64,000 nt of DNA from Isoetes taiwanensis (Eukaryota; Streptophyta; Lycopodiopsida; Isoetales; Isoetaceae), in NCBI GenBank assembly GCA_021234155.1, contig JAJEKV010000025.1:7516531-7580530 (forward strand), read 5' to 3'. The number at the start of each line of letters is the position of its first letter. The stretch's first letter is position 1. The position numbers and the translations under genes are program-made. The notes beneath the pieces were generated by a model. That model was not told the origin of the DNA. It ran no database searches and saw only the letters and a list, made by a program, of their open reading frames with translations. Positions 44,350-55,850 of the stretch are shown piece by piece.

Positions 44350-46244
44350 CCTTTTTTTTTTTAATAACCCCAATCGGGGGGAGATAGTGTGAGCGAAAAT
44401 AATGGGTTTTATATCTAGCATAATAACGAGGAGTTACTTTTATATTTTTATACGTTTTTTCACATGATTTTTCTATGACTTTGTTGTTGTATTCGTGCAG
44501 GTGTACTAAACAGTATTTCTAGAGTGCACCCATTTTGAACCGTTGATTTTGAATGAAAATTGCAATCTTGTGGTTGTGGTCTCTCAAAATTTTGGATGGT
44601 TGTTGTGGTTATGGTTTTGGAACTTGTGGTCATGTCCCCACTATTGCACCCTAAAACAAAAAGTTAATTGGCCATATCTAGAATCAAAGATTGGCAAATA
44701 GCTAGTGGGCATATATGAGGCATTCCTAGGACAATGCCCTTGTACTTTTTTTCTTCCAGAGCTCCAGCTCTAGCCACGCATCTCGAGCCAGGAAGAGTTA
44801 TCAGCTGCTAAACGGGGTTTCATGAATCTATATTTGTTTCTTTAAGCTCCAATTGTACCTTGTCTTCGAATGACTCGAGTTTGGCAACCTAGCTTTTACA
44901 CATTCCTTTTTTCATAGAAGGCAGCCCCTGCGAAATTCCTTTTGGCTCCCTCTGAATGGGTTCAGCAAGCGCAAGTGAACATAATCGGCTCAAGCAGTTT
45001 GGGTAACCCAGCAAAAAACTGCCCCTGACTGTGTTAATCAAAAATCGCATTGACCAGATTCTAGTTTCTTGTCTGTTCAAGAGGGATTTTATTCTAAAAG
45101 TAGAATATGGATGGCTCCAGTTTCCTTGTTAGAGGCACGGTATAATAACACTAGCAACAAGAATGGATGCCATTCTAAAAACTCATATAGATAAACATGT
45201 CTATGATGGTGAGATTTACCAAACGGCATGATTTAGTAAACTTCAGATCTAACTCTTGAGCCGTGATTCAGTAGATGCAGAGATATATTCATCCTGTTTA
45301 AACAATCTGAAGGACATGGCAGCAAGTAGTATCTAAAAGCCAAATAATTGTGCAGGATAACTTGGATGCTCCAAAAAAATGCGCCACTCTAGATTTCATT
45401 AACATGCAGATTTCTATATTTTCCTTGCACTCAACTTCAACATCATTCTCTTCCACTACGATGGAGTGGCGATAAATGAAATGAATTTTCATGGAACAGA
45501 CGTGCAATACGCATGCTTGCAATGAATCAAACTAAATGGTAAGATGTCCTTACTCAACTATGATTTTATGAGCCAGAGCTGTGTTAGATTTGTGCTAATC
45601 ATTGTCATTTGAAAGATAATGTGTTCAACCAGATTTGTGCTGCTATTTCCTATTGCTATGAATTGAAGAAGCAAACCCTAGTGCTCAAAACGCAAAATAT
45701 AGGGATTTAATTATTTCCTTACATTCCTATGCTCTTACCTTCTTAGATCTGCATGTGTTGCAGGATTTTTTAGAGGAACATGTTAAGCTCTGTGGGTTGC
45801 AACATTGTGCATTCACATACACAGCCCTCATAGAAATGTATGCAAAATCATAAGCAAGTAAGCAAAGGCAAAATGGGAGCTTAGCTGGAGTTCCAACTGT
45901 TGCAGGTTAATATCATTTTCATGTTTCCAATAGTTAAATGCCCCATCTACGAATTTGCAATGCAGTTTGCAACTATTGATAAATAGTTCTCCTTTGCAAC
46001 AACTACAACTCAACTCGTATCCATGCAAATAGGATGGGCGCATTTTGTTCAAGATGGATACGCTTTTTCAACACACTCCTTTTGCTCTACTTATTTGTTG
46101 GACATGATAGTGTGATGTACATCTCACTCTGTTTAATGTCATGATAGTATGTTGTATTCCACATTCTCAAATCCAAATAAAGACCATATAGAGCTGCAAT
46201 GACATTAGTTGAAAACGTTACATTCAAGTGCCACACTTTCTTTT
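44350..46244. other. Unit flank without recognised gene
   Basis: AT-rich DNA present in both units. Minus-strand ORFs at 45,298-45,522 and 45,828-46,052 recur in unit 2 (62,896-63,120 and 63,426-63,653) and have a protein-like residue mix, but I cannot assign them. They may be exons of a captured gene. Confidence 0.4.
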
Positions 46245-46249
46245 CACAA

Positions 46250-46337
46250 CTTGTTGCGCCTCTTGTTGGGTCCCATAGGCCAACTGGTCTCCGTGGACGA
46301 TAAAAACTCTATTCTATTCTATTCTATTCTATTCTAT
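46250..46337 (+). mobile_element. LINE 3' stub with (CTATT)n tail, unit 1
   Basis: Only the last ~55 bp of the LINE 3' end (GTTGGGTCCCATAGGCC, GTCTCCGTGGACGATAAAAA) and a tail of about six pentamers. It is a severely 5'-truncated insertion of the same family as 37,905-40,888, with two base differences in the conserved end. Confidence 0.85.
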
Positions 46338-46587
46338 ATGACATTGATGTGTATGTGGGTTCAAATCTCATAAATTTCACAAACACTTAATAGAGTATTT
46401 ATGCAACTGGCTTAATTTTATAGTATATAATGAGATTTTAGTTATACACCCTTTAATTTTCATTGTTGTACTTAAGTTATCATCGGATTCATTTATAACT
46501 ACAACATTAACTTATATGCACATCAGTGTTTGTAGGTCCCGAAGGGCTCAAATTTTTTTGTTACCAAATAACCATACATTTAATACT

Positions 46588-46860
46588 TTCACATGGTTTG
46601 GGTGCATATTCACATGAGGGCGACATAGGGCAGTGAGAGTTATTCTTGCACTCGCAAGAACGTATAATACATGTAAGAAATCAAAACCATTTAGTACGAC
46701 ACCTCAAATCTTAATAGTATTTTCCAAACCTTATTAGTATACAAAAACTTGTACGAGCACACCCCACAAACGAGGGTCATTACGTACAGTCAAGATTGAG
46801 GAATAACTTGGTAATATCCCATCCAATAGCTCTCGATGCTAGTGAGGTATTCATAGTAAA
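46588..46860. mobile_element. Diverged member of the hairpin element family
   Basis: Begins TGGTTTGGGTGCATATTCACA like the arm at 27,293. The following ~220 bp match the reverse complement of the 27,324-27,536 loop in diverged form (AGGGCAGTGAGAG, AACTTGTACGAG, CCCACAAACGAGG). The right arm is not clear, so the copy is decayed or truncated. Confidence 0.65.
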
Positions 46861-47394
46861 GCAAGTTATGGAGTTCTCTTTGATGGGAAAAGACAAATTT
46901 GTTCATTGTACTCGACCATCATTATCTTCCCCTATTGCTAGATTGTCCACTATTCCAGATCTTTGTATTTCAGATTTGATATTTCGGCAGAGATTGTTTT
47001 GTGATACCAGATTAATGAATTTAGATTATCATTCTGGAAATAGTACTAATCTCATACACATATTACGTGTAGACCAAAAAGCTTTATTCTTAGTATATTA
47101 AATATATCATGCTATAGATATACTCAAGTAAAACCCATAAATCATGGAGGATCGTCCTCTCTCTGTGGTCCTTCACAATACAAATTTCCTTTTCAAATAA
47201 ATTGTATTACAGTGGAAGTCATCATGGAAGGTCCAGTACAAAAAATAGTTGCTATTGCATCCATGCACATACTATATTTTTCGTACACGAATCTTGCATG
47301 AGTTGTATAAAGAAAAGAATGTCAATAAATTTTATCACACAAAAGACTAAGGCATAGACACGGACATTTATGTAAGCTTCAGCTCATGTAAGAT
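46860..47394. other. AT-rich spacer
   Basis: No recognised feature. A 101-codon plus-strand ORF at 46,796-47,101 overlaps the decayed hairpin element and is unassigned. Confidence 0.4.
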
Positions 47395-47877
47395 CTAATG
47401 TAACTTGTTGGGAAACATGGAGGCTTTAAGAATGATGGCTACTAAAGTTTTTAGCAATTCCAACTTGTACTCTTGGATCTGTCTTACATCCCTCAATCTG
47501 TCTGCATCCTCTGCAGCAAGAACAACATTTGTATGTTGAAAGCCTGATAAGGCTTGCTGAGGGAAGGGCAGTTCTTGCAATACTTGATCGTGTTCGTTAT
47601 GGTGTGCAGAAACTTTTCACTGAGTGACTACAACTCCTCGTATAGTTTATGCATCTTAGTTGCTTCTACATGGATCACTTGTGGTTGTGACAATCTAAAA
47701 TTGACAATAGTTATAACAATTTTTGAATTGCAGTTTCTGGACAAATGAAATGGCATACCTGCTTTCAAAATGTAGACACAAAACTTCAAGGACATGCTCC
47801 ACCATAAGTATAAGGGAAAAAATATGTTGCTCTTTTATTCCAACATAATTGCACATCTCAAGCATTCTAAGTACTGC
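47395..47877 (-). pseudogene. Spliced gene fragment, two exon-like blocks
   Basis: A 119-bp block (47,877 to 47,759) opens after a consensus acceptor (TTTCATTGCCAG) and ends at CAG followed by GTATG, a consensus donor. It encodes AVLRMLEMCNYVGIKEQHIF and continues to CLHFES. A second block (47,580 to 47,395) encodes LPFPQQALSGFQHTNVVLAAEDADRLRD...LLKTLVAIILKASMF and a stop. I cannot join them in frame with certainty and do not recognise the protein. No upstream exons are visible before the unit boundary, so this is a fragment. Confidence 0.35.
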
Positions 47878-49797
47878 CTGGCAATGAAACACATTTTGTT
47901 TACAATAGGCATTCAAATACACAAAAACCCACATAAGCCATCAGAAAGTGGGCTCAGACACATAAAAGGAGCTCCCTGATTATGTTAGCCCTTTGGGCTA
48001 AACATAGGCATTGGTGGCATGGGCCACATGTATGTATCATATTGGACCCCGCGATCTATGGCCCAGACTTAGCCTAGATCTGTGTGGTAGGTGAGATGTC
48101 AGTTAGGGTTAGGGTTTTGCTCTACTATTTAGAGAGAGCATTTCTCCTCATTGTTTAGGCTTTTGCTCATGTTTTGGAGCCGAAAAACCGAAAAATCAAG
48201 GCCACAATAGGAATTTAAAGGGAAACTGGACCCTAATATCCAGGGTAGAAAAATGAAAATGGAAATCCTGGGTCCCGGTATCCCAACATGCTGAACCTGC
48301 GAAGCCACAAGCAGGCGGTGGAGGCCGTAAGCTCCCCGAATCTGCCTAGACAGGCAAAAGCACTGGCCTCCCCGATATAGATGGGGATTTAGCAAAGGAA
48401 ACAGGCTGGGATTCGACACCAAAGGGGCAGAAACGATACAGACGAAACCAAAGACAAACACAGAACTGGTGGATTTATTAGATGAAACCCAATCGCCAAT
48501 AGACTATACTAGTACAGACCGCCACCAATATGCAAGGGGCTTAAATCAATCCAACGAATAAGAGAATGAAACTGATGATTAAAACTTACTGGAACAAGTC
48601 CATGGAACAGGGGAAAGCTTGATGAAGCAGCAGAGAGTCTTGAGGACATGTGCCTATGCCAAATCCGGATGGAGGTGTACGATGTAGAATAGAATAAATC
48701 AAAGCAGGATCCATCAGGCCATGGCATCCGCTCTGCGAGCCAACCAAAACCTGTGATCTGCCATATCACAATGAAAAATTAACCAATAACACAGTTTAGA
48801 AATCTAAAAGCAATCAATTAACTGAGCAGGTTAGCATCCCTGATGTTCCACATGATTCAGAAGCAAAAATCGATCAAAGGAGGCTGAAATAGAAAGAAAA
48901 AGCTGAGGATGAGCTCTTCGTTAATTTATGTAGCCACCGACAGAGCAAACGGCACCACCCAGTTTTTATCTTTCTGGCTAAACCAAAACACATTTAAAGA
49001 CATAGCTTTCATGAATCTGATATGAATTTACAGGGATGAATTCTTAAACTTATGGACCGACACTATCTAAAGACCCAACTGGACTATGGCTTCTAGAGAA
49101 GAGACGTCTCCCTCGCTCACGCCTGGCCATGACCCCTGCAAACACATAATCGATCGACTAACATCCTACAGTTCCTGAATCTGCACAGGGATCCGACTAG
49201 TTTCAATGGGACCAGAAATAATAAACCGAGTCTAGTTTGGTCGTATTCTTAGCGGAACCATCTCTGCTCCAATCCAGCCGAAAAACCCTTCTCCTAAGGA
49301 ACCCCGGCTGCCGCTTCAAGGTACTGAATCCAGGTGAAAAAGTACTATACTTTGAGCATGTCGAAACCAAACCTGGCTATTAAACAACCACCGTTAGAAT
49401 CGAAGCCAATCAAATGTGCATACCTCACCGACGAGGTTAGGCAGTGGAAACAGACTGGGGCTTTATAGAGCGCAAACTCCGATCATCCACTAAGAAGAGT
49501 ACTGACAAAGGGAGAAAACAAAAACTGCTAGATCTCAAAAGATAAACGAGCTACTAACACACGGTTTAACTGAACCGCAAATCCAATCTAGTAAGCCGTG
49601 GGAAACAACAAGAAAGAGCAAGAAGAATGAAATTGGTAGGACAAACTGATAGGATAGAGAAGAAGGAGAAATCTAGCTCAAGAGAACGCCGATGATAGAA
49701 CAAAGAAGAGAGGCTGAATAAATAGGAGGAGTGACAAAGGGACGTCCCCATCCAAGGAATGTCGGTTCTATTGCTGTCGCAATAGAACCGTGGCATT

Positions 49798-50115
49798 ACT
49801 CTCCTGGCTTTACACCAGATACAGTTCGTGCATTGAAGATGCCTTGCTGGTTCTCGTTACCTAATCTTCCTCCTGATCTAATGGCGCATCAATTTCTAGT
49901 TGCAATTGCAACGGGACTTGGGGTTCATATCTCACACTCCATCATGAATGGTCCTGTAGACAAGAGAATCAGGGTAGTGTGGTGGACTATCTATTAGTCG
50001 CTGAGCAGGATGTACATTTGATCAACCACTTTCGGGTAGGCACAGACAGTAGAGATGAGGAGACAGACTCAGATCACCTTCCACTCTACCTGCAGTTGGC
50101 TTGGCAGGCTGCTAG
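49798..50115 (+). pseudogene. LINE 5' part in unit 2 (endonuclease)
   Basis: Same sequence as 37,905-38,232: FTPDTVRALKMPCW, then a frame change to VVDYL...SDHLPLYLQLAWQAA. It is interrupted at GCTAG by the LTR element; the LINE resumes at 55,851. Confidence 0.85.
50111..50115. repeat. Target-site duplication, left (GCTAG)
   Basis: GCTAG is present once in the unoccupied unit 1 site (38,220-38,224) and twice here (also 55,851-55,855). Confidence 0.95.
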
Positions 50116-52823
50116 TGTAACGGTCTTGGCCACTTGACAGTTTAGTATACGTATTTATGTGCGTATATGCATGCTTGGCATACATGCAGCATGTGACAAA
50201 TATGAACAAAGATTTTGCATAGAAATAGATTTGGGAAAAGGGCTTTTTGCAAACGTGAAGCTATGAGGAGGCAGGAGCTTGGAAGGATTGCACTGGCAGG
50301 ATTGTCGAAGCAAGAAAGAACGTAGGAGCTTGGGGATTTGCATCAAAAGCGCATCAATATATTTCTCGAGGTGGGGTTTGGTTTCAATTGATGGATTCCA
50401 TGGAATTGCATATCTTTGGCGGGATTAAAGATTTGTAAGGCTATCGTGGTTAGTAAGAACTCAAGAAGATTGCTATTTTATAAAGCTTTATCATGAATCC
50501 ATCCGAGGCAAAGCTTGTGTTAATAAAACTCAAATATGAAATCGGAAGTGCAAGAGGGCATGGAAGAACCGACCATGCACGGGAGATAGCTAGATTTGCG
50601 TAATATAGTGTTAATTTGATAGAATCGGGGATAGGAACAGTCGAATTGCCTCTAAACTTGCTGATTTGGGAAGATTAAGCACCGATTTACCTTGATTAAA
50701 CCTTTGCCGCACGGAACCGGTGATGAATCGAAGCTTATTGCTTTGTAGCTGGTTGGTTGAGGCAACAAACCATGTGAATCGGTCGGAATTGGAGGAGAAG
50801 GTGGATTGGGGCCTTAAACGGGCCGATCTAGCCCTGACACCGCGGAATCGAGGCAAGGGAGGCCTCTTGGAGTCTGCCGAAATTGGGCCTGGAAGGGGCG
50901 AAATTGCTCCTAAGAGCTGAAATGGGAATTTGAGTGCCGATTTGGCTTTTGAAGGGGCCGATCCGCCTCGGAATCCATGGCCATGCATAGCCAGGGCGGT
51001 TGTTCCTAAAAATTCCCCAGGTAAAGGAGGAAAGCCGGACGAAAAATGGGTCTGCGGTATTTTTGTTCCCTTTGTCAATTCTGGTTTTGTTTGTTGTTGC
51101 TACTTTTGTCTTATGTTTAATTAATAATTAACAAGTGGTGGTTCCAGGGAAATAGGAAGTATAAGGAACCCGCACGAAGTATAGATTATTCGTGAGGGTA
51201 ATCTGGGATAGACATGGGTATCAGCTAGGTAAGCCGATGCAAATGCTAAAGATCTCAAGGAAATATATGAGTAATGTTAATATTGCTTGAAAATTGCATG
51301 TAAAAAGAATAAATGTCTAATGCATGATGAGACGCCTAAAATAAGTGTGGAAATGCTTGCTCGAGAGATGGGGCTTGCCTTGGGAGCGGCTTTGACGGAA
51401 GTTCCGTGCGCTACGGGTCATGAGATCTTATGGACTTTTAAGTTGGAAGTGCGGAATTCGGTGTTTTACATTAATTGTGCCAATTAAATTAGTAGCTAAG
51501 GAAGTTGGTTTTAATATGGAATATTAAAACCTTAGCTAACAATTGTTAAAAGATAAATAAAAGGGTGGAACCTTAAAGATCATGAGAAGTTGGGCATCGA
51601 GAGCTATATGAGGCCTATGGGCCCGAGATGAGGCTATGGAGTGGAAGCTAATGGATTATCCTCATGGGAGAATGGTTCTGAGGTAAGTTTGCATTGTTTG
51701 GAATGTTGTTTTTCCTTGTTGATTGAAGTACATAGGTATGGGGGCTACATCAATGATAGTTAGGCTTGTGACTTCCTCAACAGGTTTGGATCGATAAGTT
51801 AGCTACTTCAACATGGGTAAGTTGTACAGCAACATCGGCAAGAGTATGGTCTAGGCACATGTATAGAGAACATTCTAATGAACTTCACATGTCTTGGGTC
51901 GCATTGTCCATCGTTGTATGGTATTTCGTTATCTCTTGGAACCTCCGGGTCGGACTTCTAGGTTCGGTGGCCTAGGTTGCTCGCATGCTTATGTTCATCT
52001 GTGATTCTCTGTGATTATCGTGCTCGCGGACACCGGGCGTTAGTTCTCCGGCCGGGATTGCTACGTCCAGTCCAACTCTTGTGAACTCCATGGTAAGAGG
52101 TCCTCGGCGACCCGGGCGATGAATTTGGGAAGGGTATGCGACACTGAGGTTCACCCCACCAACTCGCCAACGGGGCTCGGAATGTGAGCTGGCCAGGCAT
52201 TTCTCTGCTAACAGGGCCTCCATGTAGGTTGGCTGAGCTTCCCATTGTCTCGGAGCTTTGTTATGTTCTTTTGGTACTCTGACTTTGTGTTTTTTCTCCC
52301 GATGCTTATGATGTTTCTTTCCTTGTCATTGTCTAGCACTGCACATAGTCTCTTGTATATTTGGAATTGTCTATGTTCTTGTTATCCAAGATGCCCGAGT
52401 GTTTCCATGTATGCAGCAGCAGCTATGGGATCCCCACTTAGTCACGAGGACTAACCCCAGTGAGTGCATGTGCAGTGAACCCGCAAGGTGGCGGTCAAGT
52501 TGATGGTGGCAATGTGGCGGTGAATCGCGGCTTTGAGTTCTCGAGCTAGCAGTTTCTGTTGATTTGCTCAGTGCTATTGTGCATGTATATCATAACGCAT
52601 TGTAAATATTGAGATGCTTATTTGCTCAACTTGAGATTGTAATATACTAAGCTTATGAATATGTTGAATGCCTGAACCAGGATTGCTTGTTGAGCCTAAA
52701 CTGTGGATTTAATTTGCAAAGGAAGATTTAATTCTTCACCTAAATTCACCTGTGCATAAATCTAGTTGAAAGTCAGACAAGATCCCGAGTTGCCCGGAGG
52801 GTCAACTCGGCAGGCTCGTCACA
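50116..52823 (+). repeat. 5' LTR, 2,708 bp
   Basis: Begins TGTAACGG and ends CTCGTCACA (TGT...ACA ends). It matches 53,147-55,850 throughout. It is unusually long and has no convincing ORF. Differences from the 3' LTR are concentrated at CAG/CTG/CCG sites. Confidence 0.95.
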
Positions 52824-52825
52824 AT

Positions 52826-52837
52826 TGGTATCAGAGC
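52826..52837 (+). promoter_or_regulatory. Primer-binding site for initiator Met-tRNA
   Basis: TGGTATCAGAGC two bases after the 5' LTR. This is the standard complement of the initiator Met-tRNA 3' end used by plant LTR retrotransposons. Confidence 0.95.
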
Positions 52838-53134
52838 GTGTTGGATCTTTGGAAGTTGGTTTGTTTGGTTGTGGCATTGTGATGCTAATGGTTTTTCTCT
52901 TTCAGAGACATCCGCAGATGGTATCCTCAGAGGGAGGAGCAGTATCTAGAGGGGGTTAGCATATGAAGGTGCTAAGCAAGAATTCCCCATGTAAGCATCA
53001 GAAGTAGCTTTCGACGATGTAGAGGTACAGCTTTCCTTGTATAGCTTTGGTGTATATATGATCATGACAGTTATTAATGGATTTGACAAGTGCTAAGATC
53101 TGTGATCGACCCATGAGGACATGGGTTAATTTTT

Positions 53135-53145
53135 AGAAGGGGAGA
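53135..53145 (+). promoter_or_regulatory. Polypurine tract
   Basis: AGAAGGGGAGA immediately before the 3' LTR, the plus-strand priming site. Confidence 0.85.
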
Positions 53146-53146
53146 T

Positions 53147-55850
53147 TGTAACGGTCTTGGCCACTTGACAGTTTAGTATACGTATTTATGTGCGTATATG
53201 CATGCTTGGCATACATGCAGCATGTGACAAATATGAACAAAGATTTTGCATAGAAATAGATTTGGGAAAAGGGCTTTTTGCAAACGTGAAGCTATGAGAG
53301 GAGCGGGAGCTTGGAAGGATTACCTTTGGGAGGATTGTCGAAGCAAGAAAGAACGTAGGGAGCTTGGGACCGCATCAAAAACTCGCATCAATATATTTCT
53401 CGAGGTGGGGTTTGGTTTCAATTGATGGATTCCATGGAATTGCATATCTTTGGCGAGGATTAAAGATTTGTAAGGCTATCGTGGTTAGTAAGAACTCGAA
53501 GATTGCTATTTTATAAAGCTTTATCATGAATCCATCCGAGGCAAAGCTTGTGTTAATAAAACTCGAAATATGAAATCGGAAGTGCAAGAGGGCATGGAAG
53601 AACCGACCAGAATCAGGGAGATAGCTAGATTTTGCGAGAATATAGTGTTAATTTGATAGAATCAGGGGATAGGAACAGGTCGAATTGCCTCTAAGCGACT
53701 GATTTGGGAAGATTAAGCAACCGATTTACCTTGATTAAACCTTTGCCGCCGGGCCGTGATGAATCGAAGCTTATTGCTTTGTAGCTGGTTGGTTGAGGCA
53801 ACAAACCATGTGAATCAGGTCGGAATTGGAGGAGAAATTTGGATTGGGGCCTTAAACGGGCCGATCTAGCCCGGACACCGTGAATCGAGGCAAGGGGGAG
53901 GCCTCTTGAGGCACAAAGAAATTGGGCCGGAAGGGGCGAAATTGCTCCTAAGAGCTGAGCTGGGGAATTTGAGTGCCGATTTGGCTTTTGAAGGGGCCGA
54001 TCTCGGCCTCGAGAATCCATGGCCATGCATAGCCGGGCGGTTGTTCCTAAAAATCCCCCGCGGTAATGCGGTGAAAAGCCGGACCGAAAATGGGTCTGCA
54101 GGTATTTTTGTTCCTTTTGTCAATTCCGGTTTTGTTTGTTGTTGCTACTTTTGTCTTATGTTTAATTAATAATTAACAAGTGGTGGTTCAGGGAAATAGG
54201 AAGTATAAGGAACCCGTGACGAAGTATAGATTATTCAGAGGGTAATCTGGGATAGACATGGGTATCAGGGTAAGCCGATGCAAATGCTAAAGATCTCGGT
54301 AGGAAATATATGAGTAATGTTAATATTGCTTGAAAATTGCATGTAAAAGAATAAATGTCTAATGCATGATGAGACGGCTAAAATAAGTGTGGAAATGCTT
54401 GCTCGAGAGATGGGGCTTGCCTTGGGAGCGGCTTGACGAAAGTTCCGTGCGATTCACGGTCATGAGATCTTATGGACTTTTAAGTTGGAAGTGCGGAATT
54501 CGGTGTTTTACATTAATTGTGCCAATTAAATTAGTAGCTAAGGAAGTTGGTTTTAATATGGAATATTAAAACCTTAGCTAACAATTGTTAAAAGATAAAT
54601 AAAAGGGTGGAACCTTAAAGATCATGAGAAGTTGGGCATCGAGAGCTATATGAGGCCTATGGACGGCCCGGATGAGGCTATGGAGTGGAAGCTAGGATGG
54701 TTACGAGGTAAGTTTGCATTGTTTGGAATGTTGTTTTTCCTTGTTGATTGAAGTACATAGGTATGGGAGCTACATCAATGATAGTTAGGCTTGTGACTTC
54801 CTCAAGCGGGTTTGGATCGATGAAGTTAGCTACTTCAACATGGGTAAGTTGTACAGCAACATCGGCAAGAGTATGGTCTAGGCACATGTATAGAGAACAT
54901 TCTAATGAACTTCACATGTCTTGGTGGGTGCATTGTCCATTGTTGTATGGTATTTCGTTATCTCTTGGAACCTCCGGTGGGACTTCTAGGTTCGGTGGCC
55001 TAGGTTGCTCCGGCATGCTTATGTTCATCGTGATTCTCGTGATTCGTGGCTCGGACACCGGGCATTAGTTCTCCTGGCCGGGATTGCTACGTCAGTCAAC
55101 TCTTGTGAACTCCATGGTAAGATGTCCTCCAGCGCCAGACGTGGGCTGGGAAGGGTATGCGCATACGAGGTTCACCCCACCAACTCCGGGCCAATGCGGG
55201 CTCTCGGAATGTGAGCTGGCGGGCATTTTCTCGCTAGCAATGGGGCCTCCATGTAGGTCGGGCCGAGCTTCCCATTGTACCGAGCTTTGTTATGTTCTTT
55301 TGGTACTTTCGACTTTGTGTTTTTTCTCCCGATGCTTATGATGTTTCTTTTCTTGTCATTGTCTAGCACTGCACATAGTCTCTTGTATATTTGGAATTGT
55401 CTATGTTCTTGTTATCCAAGATGCCCGAGTGTTTCCATGTATGCAGCAGCAGCTATGGGATCCCCACTTAGTCACGAGGACTAACCCCAGTGAGTGCATG
55501 TGCAGTGAACCCGCAAGGTGGCGGTCAAGTTGATGGTGGCAATGTGGCCAGGAATCGTGCTTGAGTTCTCGAGCTAGCAGTTTCTGTTGATTTGCTCAGT
55601 GCTATTGTGCATGTATATCATAACGCATTGTAAATATTGAGATGCTTATTTGCTCAACTTGAGATTGTAATATACTAAGCTTATGAATATGTTGAATGCC
55701 CGAACGAGATTGCTTGTTGAGCCTAAAGCGTGGATTTAATTTGCAAAGGAAGATTTAATTCTTCACCTAAATTCACCTGTGCATAAATCTAGTTGAAAGT
55801 CAGACAAGATCCCGAGTTGCCCGGAGGGTCAACTCGGCAGGCTCGTCACA
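53147..55850 (+). repeat. 3' LTR, 2,704 bp
   Basis: Matches the 5' LTR and has the same TGTAACGG...TCACA ends. It is followed by the right target duplication GCTAG (55,851-55,855). Confidence 0.95.

Larger units (their letters stand above)
36313..48190. repeat. Tandem segmental duplication, unit 1 (about 11.88 kb)
   Basis: Homology with unit 2 starts at AAAAATCAAGGCC (36,313 and 48,191) and continues through the promoter-like module, the LINE, its flank, the 12-mer-array element and the second LINE stub at least to about 46,373. Unit 2 starts directly where unit 1 would end, so the copies are head to tail. The counterpart of 46,373-48,190 in unit 2 would lie beyond the window. Confidence 0.9.
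52824..53146 (+). mobile_element. Internal region of LTR element, 323 bp
   Basis: Contains only the primer-binding site, about 280 bp without gag or pol, and a polypurine tract. The element therefore depends on proteins supplied by another retrotransposon. The LTR ends and primer site resemble Ty3/gypsy chromoviruses, the likely helper class (inference). Confidence 0.9.
50116..55850 (+). mobile_element. Non-autonomous LTR retrotransposon nested in a LINE
   Basis: Complete element: 5-bp target duplication, two LTRs, primer-binding site, polypurine tract. It lacks all coding sequence, like LARD/TRIM-class elements, but with far more LTR than interior. It inserted after the segmental duplication or into only one unit, because unit 1 has the empty site. 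Confidence 0.95.

Noticed and set aside
50611-51078. 155-codon minus-strand ORF in the 5' LTR
   Set aside because: The corresponding frame in the 3' LTR is broken into pieces, and it lies antisense within an LTR with no domain.
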